From the NCBI GenBank assembly GCA_046726955.1, contig JBKPBQ010000052.1, forward strand, positions 1 to 8,361: a DNA stretch of 8,361 nt, in the 5' to 3' direction. Below the pieces are notes generated by a model, which had not been told where the DNA came from, did not search any database, and saw nothing but the letters and a program-made list of their open reading frames with translations. Source of the DNA: CAVPGH01 sp046726955 (GTDB lineage: Bacteria; Acidobacteriota; Vicinamibacteria; Fen-336). Positions 1 through 6,740 of the stretch are shown here, piece by piece. The translations under genes were made by a program, and so were the position numbers. How positions within the stretch are numbered: the stretch's first letter is position 1; the number at the start of each line of letters is the position of its first letter.

Positions 1-2
1 CC

Positions 3-92
3 CCGGTACACCTTCCGGCAGCGACGCGACACTCACGCCTCCTGGCGGAGCTGCTCGACATAACCGGCGGGGCTTCCGCGCCGCGCAAGTAG
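3..92 (+). CDS. Possible C-terminal tail of an upstream gene (partial)
   Basis: One forward frame is open from the window edge to a TAG at 90-92. It reads as a plausible protein end, with a helix-like RLLAELLDIT stretch and an APRK terminus. Another forward frame stays open through this stretch and a third closes at 61-63, so the assignment rests only on protein-like composition and on the promoter-like sequence that starts just downstream. No family can be recognised from 29 residues. The stretch could equally be non-coding. Confidence 0.25.
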   Translation, partial: PVHLPAATRHSRLLAELLDITGGASAPRK

Positions 93-112
93 ACCGCGCG
101 CCGCGCCGCGCG

Positions 113-142
113 TTGACACGCTTCGAGATCCGGGCGTATCGT
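113..142 (+). promoter_or_regulatory. Possible sigma70-type promoter for the three-gene operon
   Basis: A perfect TTGACA (-35) lies at 113-118. After an 18-base spacer, TATCGT at 137-142 matches four of six bases of the -10 consensus. Transcription starting near 149 would give a leader of about 130 bases before the ATG at 279. The placement, in a gene-free gap ahead of a long same-strand gene set, supports the call. The weak -10 keeps confidence modest. Confidence 0.35.
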
Positions 143-190
143 CTCCGGCCAGCGCACATCATCGGGCATCGGCGCCGGCGCGCGCGGTCT

Positions 191-220
191 CGAGCCCCGC
201 CGAGCCGCGCCGGGGGCTCG
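191..220 (+). repeat. Inverted repeat in the operon leader
   Basis: CGAGCCCC at 191-198 is followed after 14 bases by its exact reverse complement GGGGCTCG at 213-220. This could form an 8-bp hairpin in the leader RNA. Two short perfect palindromes follow: TTTCGAAA at 233-240 and CGCGATCGCG at 244-253. In DNA this rich in G and C such repeats arise easily by chance, so a regulatory role is only a possibility. Confidence 0.3.
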
Positions 221-278
221 CCGCAGGCCATCTTTCGAAAACACGCGATCGCGTTGTCGCGTCGGGTCGAGCCGACTC

Positions 279-2780
279 ATGCGCAGCCCCCGCGTCGTTC
301 TCGCCAACGTCGGCCTGGCCGCGCTTGCCGCAGGCCTGCAGATCGCCGCCGCAGGTCCTGCGGCCGCGCAGGGTCTCGTCCTCCCGCCCGCCCCCGAGAC
401 CGCTGCCGACGCGACCAGCAGCTTCGACGCGCGCGCCGACGCCGTCCTGACCTTCAACGGCTGCGGCCGCGAGGCGCAGTTCAACGAGATGCTGCGCCAG
501 ATCCGATCGGGCAAGCGCGACAAGCAGGGCGAGGGGCTGAGCGACATCATCATCGCGAAGATCTACCAGTACTTCAAAGGCGGATGCCGGTTCGCAGCGA
601 CCGTGCCCGGCGGCGCCCCCGCACCGGCGCTCGACCAGTCGCCTCCCTGCGTGCTTTCGAGCTTCCAGGACGTCGCGGGAGCCACGAAGGTCGAGTACGT
701 CATCGACCGGCCCTGTCTCCGGCGCCAGATCAACGAGGCGCTCATGTCGTACGGCCGCCACGGCCAGCTCGGCTCGAGCGGGGTGTCCTGCCTGCCGGTC
801 GTGGGCGGCGCGAACCCCTTCGACTCGGACTACTCGTTCATGACCGAAGGCGAGTACGACATCGACGTGCGGGAGCTCGTCCGCATCCTCTACTTCGGGG
901 GCGGAGTGGGACCGGCGCCGCGGCTGGAGTTCCTGCGCGTGCTCGACGAGCCCACGATCGAGCACTTCTGGAAGGACCTGCTGACCGTGCGCGGCGCGCC
1001 CGGGCCCGAGAGCTACTCGCCCGTGTACGACTGCGGCAACCGCGAAGAGGAGCTCGGGATGCCGGACGACTACGCGGACCGGCAGGACTGGATCGACCGC
1101 GCGCTCGAGGACCTCGGCGACGCGATCGAGTACCTCTGGAAGCGCTGGTTCCTGATCCTCGCCCTGTACCTCACGGGACCCGCGGGGGCCCTCGCGCACG
1201 CGGCCGTCCCGCTCGTCCCGCCGGTCGCGCTGCCGCCGGTGCTCGGCTTCTGGGCGGCCGAGGTCGACCCGCTGCCGTTCGCGCGCGTGCCCGAGACCGA
1301 GAACCACCTGCTGATGATCGAGAGCTCCCGATTCCTGACGAACCAGGCCATGATCGCGTCCCTCCAGGGCCATCCGAACCTCGACGTCGTCGAGGACCAG
1401 CAAGCCGAGGTGCGGGAGTGGCTGCTGAAGCGGCTGCAGAGGATCGCCAAGAACGACTTCGAGGAGTACAACGCGCGGCCCTACCAGCGCTACAGCATCA
1501 ACGCCCTCGTGAACCTGCACGACCTCTCGGAGAAGGACGAGGTGAAGAAGGCCGCACTCATCGTTCTCGACTACGCAACGGCCAAGGCCGCGGTGGGCAG
1601 CGACCGCGCGCGCCGCTACGCGCCCTATCGAAGGCGCGCCGAGTTCGACGGGTACGACGGCTCGAAGCCCTGGACCGCGAACTTCTACAACCGCGTCGAG
1701 GGGGCCGACCACCAGGCGAACCGTCTCCTGATCCTCGCCGGCCAGACGCAGCTCGCGGCGGCGCCGGGAGTGCTGCCCCCAACCGACGGCAAGAACCCGC
1801 TCTACTGGGGGCCGGGCCTGAGCGACGTGGGCGAGGCGGGCATCGACTCGGGCGGTCTCGGCGACCTCGTCAACGCTGCGACCAGCAGCTACCGGCTGCC
1901 CGATCCGATCATGGAGGTCGCCGTGCAGCGGCCGCGCTCGTTTCAGCGGATCCGCAACACGGGGGCCGAGGTGTACTCGTCGGCGCCGAGCTTCGTTCTG
2001 AGCGCGGGCGGCGTAAAGTCGCCCCCTGCCAACACCACCTACGGCTTCGGGAAGGATGCGGACCGCGGGATCGCGCTGCCGACCGTGCTCATGCCGACCG
2101 ACGACGGACTCGCCGTCCCGGACCTCATCCGCTTCGAGGGCGTGGGGACCGGAGTCGACCGCACGGCCCAGCTCTGCCTCGAGGACGGTTTCGCGTGCGG
2201 CACGAACCTCGTGATTCCGTCCGCGTACGACGCCTGCAAGGAGGTCGTGGCCACGAGCCGCGAGACCTGGACGTTCATCAACTCTGCGCGCTGCACGCTG
2301 CTCGGGATCGCCGGTGACGACACGAAGCGCAAGCACTTCTACGCGGCGATCGCGAAGCGGAACTGCTTCTTTTACGACGGCATCTGCGACGAGCACGGTC
2401 CGGGCAGCTACGGCATCCTCGAGGTCGTCGACGCGCCGGGCGCCAAGGCGGTGAACGACTCGGCCTACAACGCGTTCAAGTCCTCTCGGAACGTCGCGCT
2501 CAACTGGCCGATCGGGCCATCGGGGAGCTACAAGACCAGCGACGGCCGCGTCATCGGATTCGACATCAAGGGCGCCACGATCGACGACTTGGGAGGGATC
2601 AACTCGCTCAACGGCGCCGTGCGGCCCCGCGTCAGCAACTGGTTCTTCCTGGGTGACGGCGACGTCATTCGCTCGCAGGGCGACGGCTTCATCGAGATCC
2701 GCAGCCCGCTGCCGCCGCAGAAGAGGCTGTGGCTGGACTTCCGCGACTGGATGAATCCCACGTGGTCGAAGAGCTACTGA
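279..2780 (+). CDS. Large exported protein of unknown function, 833 aa
   Basis: I do not recognise a named family. The first 30 residues form a signal peptide: Arg at 2 and 5, an Ala/Leu/Val-rich core, and an AAA-Q cleavage site. The mature protein therefore probably lies in the periplasm, on the surface or outside the cell. Three zones are visible. Residues about 62-252 hold six cysteines. A cysteine-free middle contains a hydrophobic stretch at about 287-325, the motif TENH at 340-343, FEEYN at 394-398 and LDY at 430-432, and looks helical. The C-terminal part (about 510-833) holds six more cysteines at 633-703. The spacing of the middle motifs recalls large uncharacterised proteins with a helical, possibly (alpha/alpha)-toroid core; that is recollection, not a search. 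The chosen ATG at 279 gives the signal peptide directly; only a weak purine run (near 264) precedes it. The gene overlaps the next, implying an operon. The hydrophobic stretch could be a membrane anchor, which would change the predicted location. Confidence 0.85.
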   Translation: MRSPRVVLANVGLAALAAGLQIAAAGPAAAQGLVLPPAPETAADATSSFDARADAVLTFNGCGREAQFNEMLRQIRSGKRDKQGEGLSDIIIAKIYQYFKGGCRFAATVPGGAPAPALDQSPPCVLSSFQDVAGATKVEYVIDRPCLRRQINEALMSYGRHGQLGSSGVSCLPVVGGANPFDSDYSFMTEGEYDIDVRELVRILYFGGGVGPAPRLEFLRVLDEPTIEHFWKDLLTVRGAPGPESYSPVYDCGNREEELGMPDDYADRQDWIDRALEDLGDAIEYLWKRWFLILALYLTGPAGALAHAAVPLVPPVALPPVLGFWAAEVDPLPFARVPETENHLLMIESSRFLTNQAMIASLQGHPNLDVVEDQQAEVREWLLKRLQRIAKNDFEEYNARPYQRYSINALVNLHDLSEKDEVKKAALIVLDYATAKAAVGSDRARRYAPYRRRAEFDGYDGSKPWTANFYNRVEGADHQANRLLILAGQTQLAAAPGVLPPTDGKNPLYWGPGLSDVGEAGIDSGGLGDLVNAATSSYRLPDPIMEVAVQRPRSFQRIRNTGAEVYSSAPSFVLSAGGVKSPPANTTYGFGKDADRGIALPTVLMPTDDGLAVPDLIRFEGVGTGVDRTAQLCLEDGFACGTNLVIPSAYDACKEVVATSRETWTFINSARCTLLGIAGDDTKRKHFYAAIAKRNCFFYDGICDEHGPGSYGILEVVDAPGAKAVNDSAYNAFKSSRNVALNWPIGPSGSYKTSDGRVIGFDIKGATIDDLGGINSLNGAVRPRVSNWFFLGDGDVIRSQGDGFIEIRSPLPPQKRLWLDFRDWMNPTWSKSY

Positions 2781-4528
2781 GCCGGGCTCGTCGTGCGGTG
2801 GTGCCGGCGACGGTTGCGGCTTTGCTCGCCGTTGCCCCGTGCCGGGTCCACGCCGACGCGGTGACGCTGTGCGACCGGGACGACCATGTGGGACCCGGAA
2901 GCCTGGACGCAGCCCTCGCGGCGGGCGGCCTCGTCACGTTCTCGTGCAACGTGCCGGCCACGATGCAGATGACGAAGACCCACCGCCTGGCGCGGAGCGT
3001 GACGGTCGACGGAGGCGGCGCCGACCGCATCACGCTCGACGGGGGGGGACGGACGCTCACGATGTTCGAGATCGCCGTCCCGAACGTGTCGCTCTCGCTG
3101 TCAGGCCTCACGATCCGCCGGGCCGTCGCCCCGCCTCTCGGCCGCTTCAGTGCCCACATTACCGGCAGCGTCGTCAACACGGGGCTCAACTCCGGCGCCT
3201 CCGTGGACCTGCGGTCCCTCGAGATCCGGGAGTGCTCGAACCCGGTGACGGTCTACGGCTCGGCCGATCCCGCCCGCCTGGTTGTCCGGAACACGCGGTT
3301 CGCAGACAACACCGGCAACGCCATCACGCTCAGCGGAGAGGCGGACATCGCCCAGTCAAGCTTCCTGCGGAACGAGACCGCACTCTGGGTCAGCGTCCGG
3401 GCCGCGGGCCTCTTCGGCGTCGCTCGACTGCACGACAACGTGTCGTTCGGCGCGAACAAAACGAGCGCCGTGCGGGTCTCGGTGGGCGGCATCCTCGAGG
3501 CGACAGACACCACGTTCACGGGGAACCGTGGCCCCGATGGGGGAGCGATCCGCATCAACGGTCGCGCTATCCGGGTGACGCTTCGGAAGGTGTCGTTCGA
3601 AAACAACGTCGCGACGGGGAGCGGCGGCGCGGTGGCGATCGAGAAGTACGTGCGGCTCGCGACAGTCGACGCGCCGACGGGGCCGGTCGCGGTGAGCATG
3701 ACCTACGCGACGTTCGCGAAGAACGCGGCCGCCCGCGGAGGTTCCGTCGCAGCGGACCTGGGCGACCGCAGCTCCCTCGCGATCAGCGCGGCGCGCTTCG
3801 ACGAGAACACGGCGACCGAGGAGGGCGGGGCCGTCTTCACGCGGCCGGGCGGTCCTCTGCTGATCGCGACCAGCATCGTCAAAGCGAACACGGCCCCGAT
3901 CGGCGCCGGGTTCATGCTGATCGGCCTGGCCGCCGACCACGGTACGGTTGCGAACACCGTCTTCTTTGGAAACAAGGCGACGGCCGCCTCGGGCGCGACG
4001 CTGGTGGCGAATCAGGTCGACGTTGTGAACGTCACGCTCGCCGCCAACGACGGCGGCGGCCTCGGCGACGGGGCGGGAAGCCGCAACCTGCGCGACTTCG
4101 TGAACGGCTTTCCGACGACGCGGCTGCGCAACGTCGTCCTCGCGGACAACAGCCCGGCCAACTGCGTCGGAAACCCGCAGATCCCGAGTGGGGAAGTGAA
4201 CCTCCAATCGCCAGGCTCGACGCTCTGTCCGGGCGTCTCCATCGTCGCCGAGCCGCTCCTCGACCCGTTCTTCGCCCCGCTCCCGGGGAGCCCGGCCGCG
4301 GGCACCGGCGCGATCGACCCGTGCCTGAAGCCGCCGGTCGACGGCCGCGACCTGCTCTTCCAGAAGCGCGGCGTCAAGGGCATCTGCTCGATCGGTGCGC
4401 TCGAGATGGCGCCCGTGAAGGAAGCGGACCGCCTCGCGCGGCGCCGGCGCAATAGCGACCAGCACCCGGGCAACCCGAGACCGTCGCCGAGCCCACGACC
4501 AGGCGGCGAGCCGAACGCTAATGAGTGA
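2762..4528 (+). CDS. Secreted right-handed beta-helix protein with Pmp-like repeats and choice-of-anchor Q C-terminus
   Basis: The predicted 588-residue protein has a signal peptide ending near residue 31 (VHA-DA). An N-terminal section (TVDGGG, ITLDGGG) is typical of parallel beta-helix surface proteins. It is followed by repeats combining FxxN with GGA(I/V), for example FTGNRGPDGGAI, FENN and FDEN with GGAV. The Phe positions are about 180, 252, 279, 318, 346 and 402. This repeat type is known from chlamydial polymorphic membrane proteins and many environmental secreted proteins. The end (PLPGSPAAGTGAID, then DGR, then SIGALEM, about 505-548) matches the choice-of-anchor Q domain pattern. 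There is no autotransporter barrel; instead an Arg/Pro-rich tail of about 35 residues closes the protein. A role in adhesion or polysaccharide contact is inferred. No ATG start fits: GTG at 2762 yields a clean signal peptide and a 19-base overlap with the upstream gene, while GTG at 2729 would add 11 residues. Neither start has a clear Shine-Dalgarno sequence, which suggests coupling to upstream translation. Confidence 0.85.
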   Translation: MVEELLSRARRAVVPATVAALLAVAPCRVHADAVTLCDRDDHVGPGSLDAALAAGGLVTFSCNVPATMQMTKTHRLARSVTVDGGGADRITLDGGGRTLTMFEIAVPNVSLSLSGLTIRRAVAPPLGRFSAHITGSVVNTGLNSGASVDLRSLEIRECSNPVTVYGSADPARLVVRNTRFADNTGNAITLSGEADIAQSSFLRNETALWVSVRAAGLFGVARLHDNVSFGANKTSAVRVSVGGILEATDTTFTGNRGPDGGAIRINGRAIRVTLRKVSFENNVATGSGGAVAIEKYVRLATVDAPTGPVAVSMTYATFAKNAAARGGSVAADLGDRSSLAISAARFDENTATEEGGAVFTRPGGPLLIATSIVKANTAPIGAGFMLIGLAADHGTVANTVFFGNKATAASGATLVANQVDVVNVTLAANDGGGLGDGAGSRNLRDFVNGFPTTRLRNVVLADNSPANCVGNPQIPSGEVNLQSPGSTLCPGVSIVAEPLLDPFFAPLPGSPAAGTGAIDPCLKPPVDGRDLLFQKRGVKGICSIGALEMAPVKEADRLARRRRNSDQHPGNPRPSPSPRPGGEPNANE

Positions 4529-5141
4529 CGCGAAGCTGCTCATCCGCGGCGTCGTTGGCCTGATCTTGCTCGCTTCGGCCTCATGGGCCGAGACGCCAAA
4601 GGAAGCTCTACTCGCCGCGGTCGCGGCGGAGGGCGCTGCCGAGCATAAGCGGATCGTGATCCAGGTGACGTTCGACGGGAAGGACGTCAGACAGAACTGG
4701 GACGTGGTAACTGCGGACCGTTTCTGCTTCCGACAGCGCTCGGAGCTCACCGACCTGGAGCTGTGCGTGATCGGCCGGACGGCCTATGGTCGCGAGCCCG
4801 CCGGCTGGCGTCAGGCGCCGCTCGGACCCGCATCGCCGGCGGTGGCGGCGGACGACTGGGTGAAGCGGGCGTTCGACAACACGCTAGGCGCGGTCTCGCT
4901 CGTCGGGACTGAAGACGTCTCCGGCCAGCCGGCAAAACGGTATGCCGCCGACGTCCACTACCGCGACCAGGTCGGCGCATTCGTCGGCCGGGCCGACCTC
5001 TGGGTATCGACGGCGTCAGGTCTGCCCTTGCGCGCAACCTTCTCGGGGACCTACGGGGAGCGTCCGTTCAAGGCGGAGAAGACGGTCGTCTACGATCCGT
5101 CGCTCACCCTGGCCCCGCCGTCGCCGCTGCTGAACCCCTGA
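4521..5141 (+). CDS. Exported LolA/LprG-like fold protein, 206 aa
   Basis: A signal peptide (residues 1-23, ending SWA-ET) is followed by about 180 residues with the layout of LolA/LppX/LprG-type half-barrels. Alternating strands (IVIQVTF, then DRFCFRQ and LELCVIG) lead to a GR-x-AYGR turn, an aromatic GWRQAPLG segment, VSLVGTEDVSGQPAKRY, then LWVSTASGLPLR (GLPLR at 167-171) and a final VVYDPS strand. In this superfamily the fold binds lipid acyl chains and can carry lipoproteins or lipids across the periplasm; that specific role here is inference. Cys69 and Cys82 lie on neighbouring strands and could form a disulfide. The ATG overlaps the previous stop by eight bases (ATGAGTGA), a strong sign of translational coupling. 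A moderate AGGCGGCGAG purine-rich site lies about ten bases upstream. It is not LolA itself: the similarity is by fold pattern only. Confidence 0.75.
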   Translation: MSDAKLLIRGVVGLILLASASWAETPKEALLAAVAAEGAAEHKRIVIQVTFDGKDVRQNWDVVTADRFCFRQRSELTDLELCVIGRTAYGREPAGWRQAPLGPASPAVAADDWVKRAFDNTLGAVSLVGTEDVSGQPAKRYAADVHYRDQVGAFVGRADLWVSTASGLPLRATFSGTYGERPFKAEKTVVYDPSLTLAPPSPLLNP

Positions 5142-5397
5142 TTTTGGCAACAGATCACTCGGAGTCGAACTTCAGCAAGCTCCGGAGTATGCGCAGACCG
5201 CGACTCGGCTCGGGCAGAGGCGTCCGGCGCGTCAGAGGTCGCAGTGCTGACCATCACTTACTTTCCGCAGGTATTCCGTCCGCGAGTATCGAAGTCTTTC
5301 TTGTGGCGCACGCGGCTCGCAGCGATCTACACCCCAACGTCGCGTACTATCTTGCGTGCGCGACCGGCCGCCTGATGACCGTCGCGAAGGAGAAGAA
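5142..5397 (+). other. Spacer between the operon and the cysteine-motif lipoprotein
   Basis: No convincing gene is seen here. A TTG-started frame of 85 codons spans 5144-5401 and runs into the next start codon, but its composition is Arg/Ser-rich at the front, it lacks a ribosome binding site and it resembles no family I know. A TACTAT at 5344-5349 could be a -10 element for the lipoprotein, but no good -35 is placed for it. No terminator hairpin with a T-run is evident after 5141, so read-through from the operon is possible. Confidence 0.4.
5387..5392 (+). promoter_or_regulatory. Ribosome binding site fixing the lipoprotein start
   Basis: AAGGAG sits five bases ahead of the ATG at 5398. It decides between this start and an upstream in-frame start at 5356, which would place 14 polar residues before the signal peptide. 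Confidence 0.8.
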
Positions 5398-5781
5398 ATG
5401 ACCAGGAATCGAGTTCTGTGGCTCGTGGCGATCGGCGGATCCGCCCTTCTCGGGGCGTGCAGCGAGAAGCCGGCGCCCCCCGCCAACCCACCCGCCACCA
5501 CCGCCGCCGCCAGCGGGGCGACGAGCGCGTCCGCGAGCGTGGCCGCCGGCGACTTCGGCGTCCCGGAGTGCGACGAGTACATGAAGAAGTATCTCGCCTG
5601 CATCGAGAGCAAGGTGCCCGAGGCCGGGCGGGCGGCGATGAAGCAGGCGCTCGAGCAGCAGAAGGCGGCCTGGAAGGCAGCCGCGGCGACTCCCGAGGGC
5701 CGGACCGGCCTCGCCACGGGCTGCAAGGCGGCCGCGGACCAGACGAAGACGGCCGTCCAGGCCTACGGGTGTACCTGGTAG
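5398..5781 (+). CDS. Small four-cysteine lipoprotein (CX9C and CX15C), 127 aa
   Basis: The protein begins with Arg3 and Arg5, a hydrophobic core and the lipobox LGAC, so Cys21 should be lipidated and the protein anchored in a membrane facing the periplasm or outside. Residues 22-52 are a flexible Pro/Ala/Ser/Thr linker. The folded part (about 55-127) looks all-helical: PECDEYMKKYLACI, then a helix through KQALEQQKAAWKAAAATPEG, then GCKAAADQTK to AYGCTW. The four cysteines Cys58, Cys68, Cys109 and Cys125 form CX9C and CX15C pairs and could staple a helical hairpin by disulfides. I recall similar small lipoproteins in myxobacterial genomes; their function is unknown to me. A strong ribosome binding site precedes it and a strong hairpin follows, so it is probably expressed as its own unit or as the last gene of a transcript. 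Confidence 0.85.
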   Translation: MTRNRVLWLVAIGGSALLGACSEKPAPPANPPATTAAASGATSASASVAAGDFGVPECDEYMKKYLACIESKVPEAGRAAMKQALEQQKAAWKAAAATPEGRTGLATGCKAAADQTKTAVQAYGCTW

Positions 5782-5798
5782 GAAAGATCGTTGCCTCA

Positions 5799-5838
5799 CC
5801 GTCCATTGGCCGGCGGCGTACGGCCGGCCGGTGGACGG
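5799..5838 (+). terminator. Strong stem-loop after the lipoprotein gene
   Basis: Bases 5799-5814 pair with 5823-5838 to give a 16-bp stem (14 Watson-Crick pairs and two G-T wobbles) around an eight-base loop that itself contains CGTACG. It starts 17 bases after the stop codon. No T-run follows, so it may be a terminator that does not need one, or an RNA 3'-end stabiliser. The wobbles pair only in the sense-strand RNA, which favours a function in plus-strand transcripts. Confidence 0.55.
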
Positions 5839-5967
5839 CACCCCGCCACGAGACCGTCGAGCATTTCGCCGCGTCGCCCCGGCAAACGGGCGACCGCGAC
5901 CTTCCCCCGATCGACGAGCTGACTCCGCGTTTCTTCCAGTAGGGATTCGGCGTCACAGCGACACAGA

Positions 5968-5998
5968 TTGGCGCCGCTGCCAATTGTTGTCGGCGCAA
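5968..5998. repeat. Small inverted repeat
   Basis: TTGGCGCCG at 5968-5976 pairs with CGGCGCAA at 5991-5998, with one bulged G and a 14-base loop. The uninterrupted core is GCGCCG with CGGCGC. A short repeat of this kind may be fortuitous in GC-rich DNA. Confidence 0.25.
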
Positions 5999-6094
5999 CG
6001 GGCTGTGCTGCGCTAGAAGAACGGCCCGCGCGCGACCGAGCGCGGCACACGAAGTCACGACGAGTGAGCGGCCTGTCGCGATCGTCCCGCTTCG

Positions 6095-6112
6095 GTGTGA
6101 TCCCCGGCACAC
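6095..6112. promoter_or_regulatory. CRP/FNR-family-like binding site
   Basis: The sequence is TGTGA, six bases, GCACA, matching nine of ten core positions of the classic TGTGA-N6-TCACA dyad at the correct spacing. Flanking G and C extend the symmetry to GTGTG/CACAC. It lies about 50 bases ahead of the ATG at 6162, a reasonable place for an activator or repressor site. No regulator of this family is in the window and a single match can occur by chance. Confidence 0.25.
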
Positions 6113-6161
6113 GCGTTGCACGGGACAACGCCGTCAGCCAACCAATCAGTCGAGGTGAAGG

Positions 6162-6725
6162 ATGAGCAGGCTTCGCTCGCTCTGTCGTCTCTTTCTGTCC
6201 GTTTGCCTTTGTTTCTTCGGGATGGGGGCGTGCACCTACCTGGTCGTGCCCATGCAGGCGCTCGCCACCGCAAGAGTTGTGTTGTCGGGGCGACTCACAG
6301 CTCCGCTCGAGCGTCCGGTGACGCTCACGGTCAAGCCTCCGCACGGGCTCGGCCTTTCGGCATCGGAGAGAGATGCGGGTTGGCCGTCCCTCAACGAGAA
6401 GCACCAGGCGGAGGTGGTGATCAGCGACCAAACGTTCGAAGTCACGATTCCGGTCACCTACTGCATCCACCGATTCATGTGGCAATCGGAGCTGCCGCCC
6501 CCGCCGGCCGCGTTCTTCCTCCACTTCTCGGACGCACCCGGCGAAACCTACACGATCTGGGCGACGACGAAGGCGAGCAGCTCGAAGGTCTTCGACGAAA
6601 GTGTCGGTCCGATGCGGGAGGACGTCGCAAACTGGCGGCTCACGCCCGGGCTTCTTACGAAAGCGGGCTCCGGTCGCGACACCAAGTGGGTCATCGACCT
6701 CGAGGTCGCCCGCCAGACAAGGTGA
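6162..6725 (+). CDS. Hypothetical lipoprotein, 187 aa
   Basis: I do not recognise a family. The start has a good ribosome binding site (GAGGTG at 6152-6157) and opens a signal sequence with Arg at 3, 5 and 9 and a Leu/Phe/Cys-rich core. This ends in MGAC (residues 21-24), an acceptable though non-ideal lipobox, so Cys24 may be lipidated. The signal is unusually rich in cysteine (8, 15, 17, 24). The mature part appears to be mainly beta: strands ARVVLSGRL, VTLTVKP, AEVVISD, FEVTIPVTYCI, AAFFLHFSD, YTIWATT and WVIDLEVA, with a PPPP turn near the middle. This suggests an immunoglobulin- or transthyretin-like sandwich, an inference from pattern only. It faces the toxin-antitoxin cassette tail to tail. 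If the lipobox is not used, it would be a secreted or anchored protein. Confidence 0.75.
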   Translation: MSRLRSLCRLFLSVCLCFFGMGACTYLVVPMQALATARVVLSGRLTAPLERPVTLTVKPPHGLGLSASERDAGWPSLNEKHQAEVVISDQTFEVTIPVTYCIHRFMWQSELPPPPAAFFLHFSDAPGETYTIWATTKASSSKVFDESVGPMREDVANWRLTPGLLTKAGSGRDTKWVIDLEVARQTR

Positions 6726-6740
6726 GCCGTCAATGCCGCG

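Larger units (their letters stand above)
5839..6161 (+). other. Gene-free stretch before the second lipoprotein
   Basis: Several open frames cross this region on both strands, but none has a start with a ribosome binding site or a recognisable protein pattern. A minus-strand frame covering 5796-6524 is Arg-rich and lies antisense to a well-supported gene. The stretch holds a short imperfect stem-loop (5968-5998) and a CRP-like palindrome (6095-6112), so it is probably the control region of the gene at 6162. Confidence 0.5.

Noticed and set aside
113..2317. A 734-codon forward frame overlapping the same gene
   Set aside because: Extremely Arg/Pro-rich translation typical of an out-of-frame reading; no signal peptide or domain pattern.
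159..2396. A 745-codon open frame on the minus strand opposite the 833-residue gene
   Set aside because: It is Arg/Ala/Val-rich, lacks any family pattern and mirrors the codon bias of the forward gene, which has a signal peptide and coherent motifs. Long antisense frames are expected in GC-rich DNA.
2839..4455. A 538-codon forward frame inside the beta-helix gene
   Set aside because: Low-complexity Arg/Gly/Pro translation; the clear FxxN/GGA repeats and choice-of-anchor Q end are in the other frame.
3356..4750. A 464-codon minus-strand frame opposite the beta-helix and LolA-like genes
   Set aside because: Crosses two well-supported forward genes, is Arg-rich and has no recognisable domain.
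5144..5401. An 85-codon TTG-started frame running into the lipoprotein start
   Set aside because: No ribosome binding site, no family resemblance and an Arg/Ser-rich opening; the overlap with the next start is the only point in its favour.
6548..6740. The extension of the toxin frame beyond the frameshift
   Set aside because: Residues after the shift do not resemble any ParE ending and lie partly antisense to the lipoprotein gene; the expected ending is in the adjacent frame.
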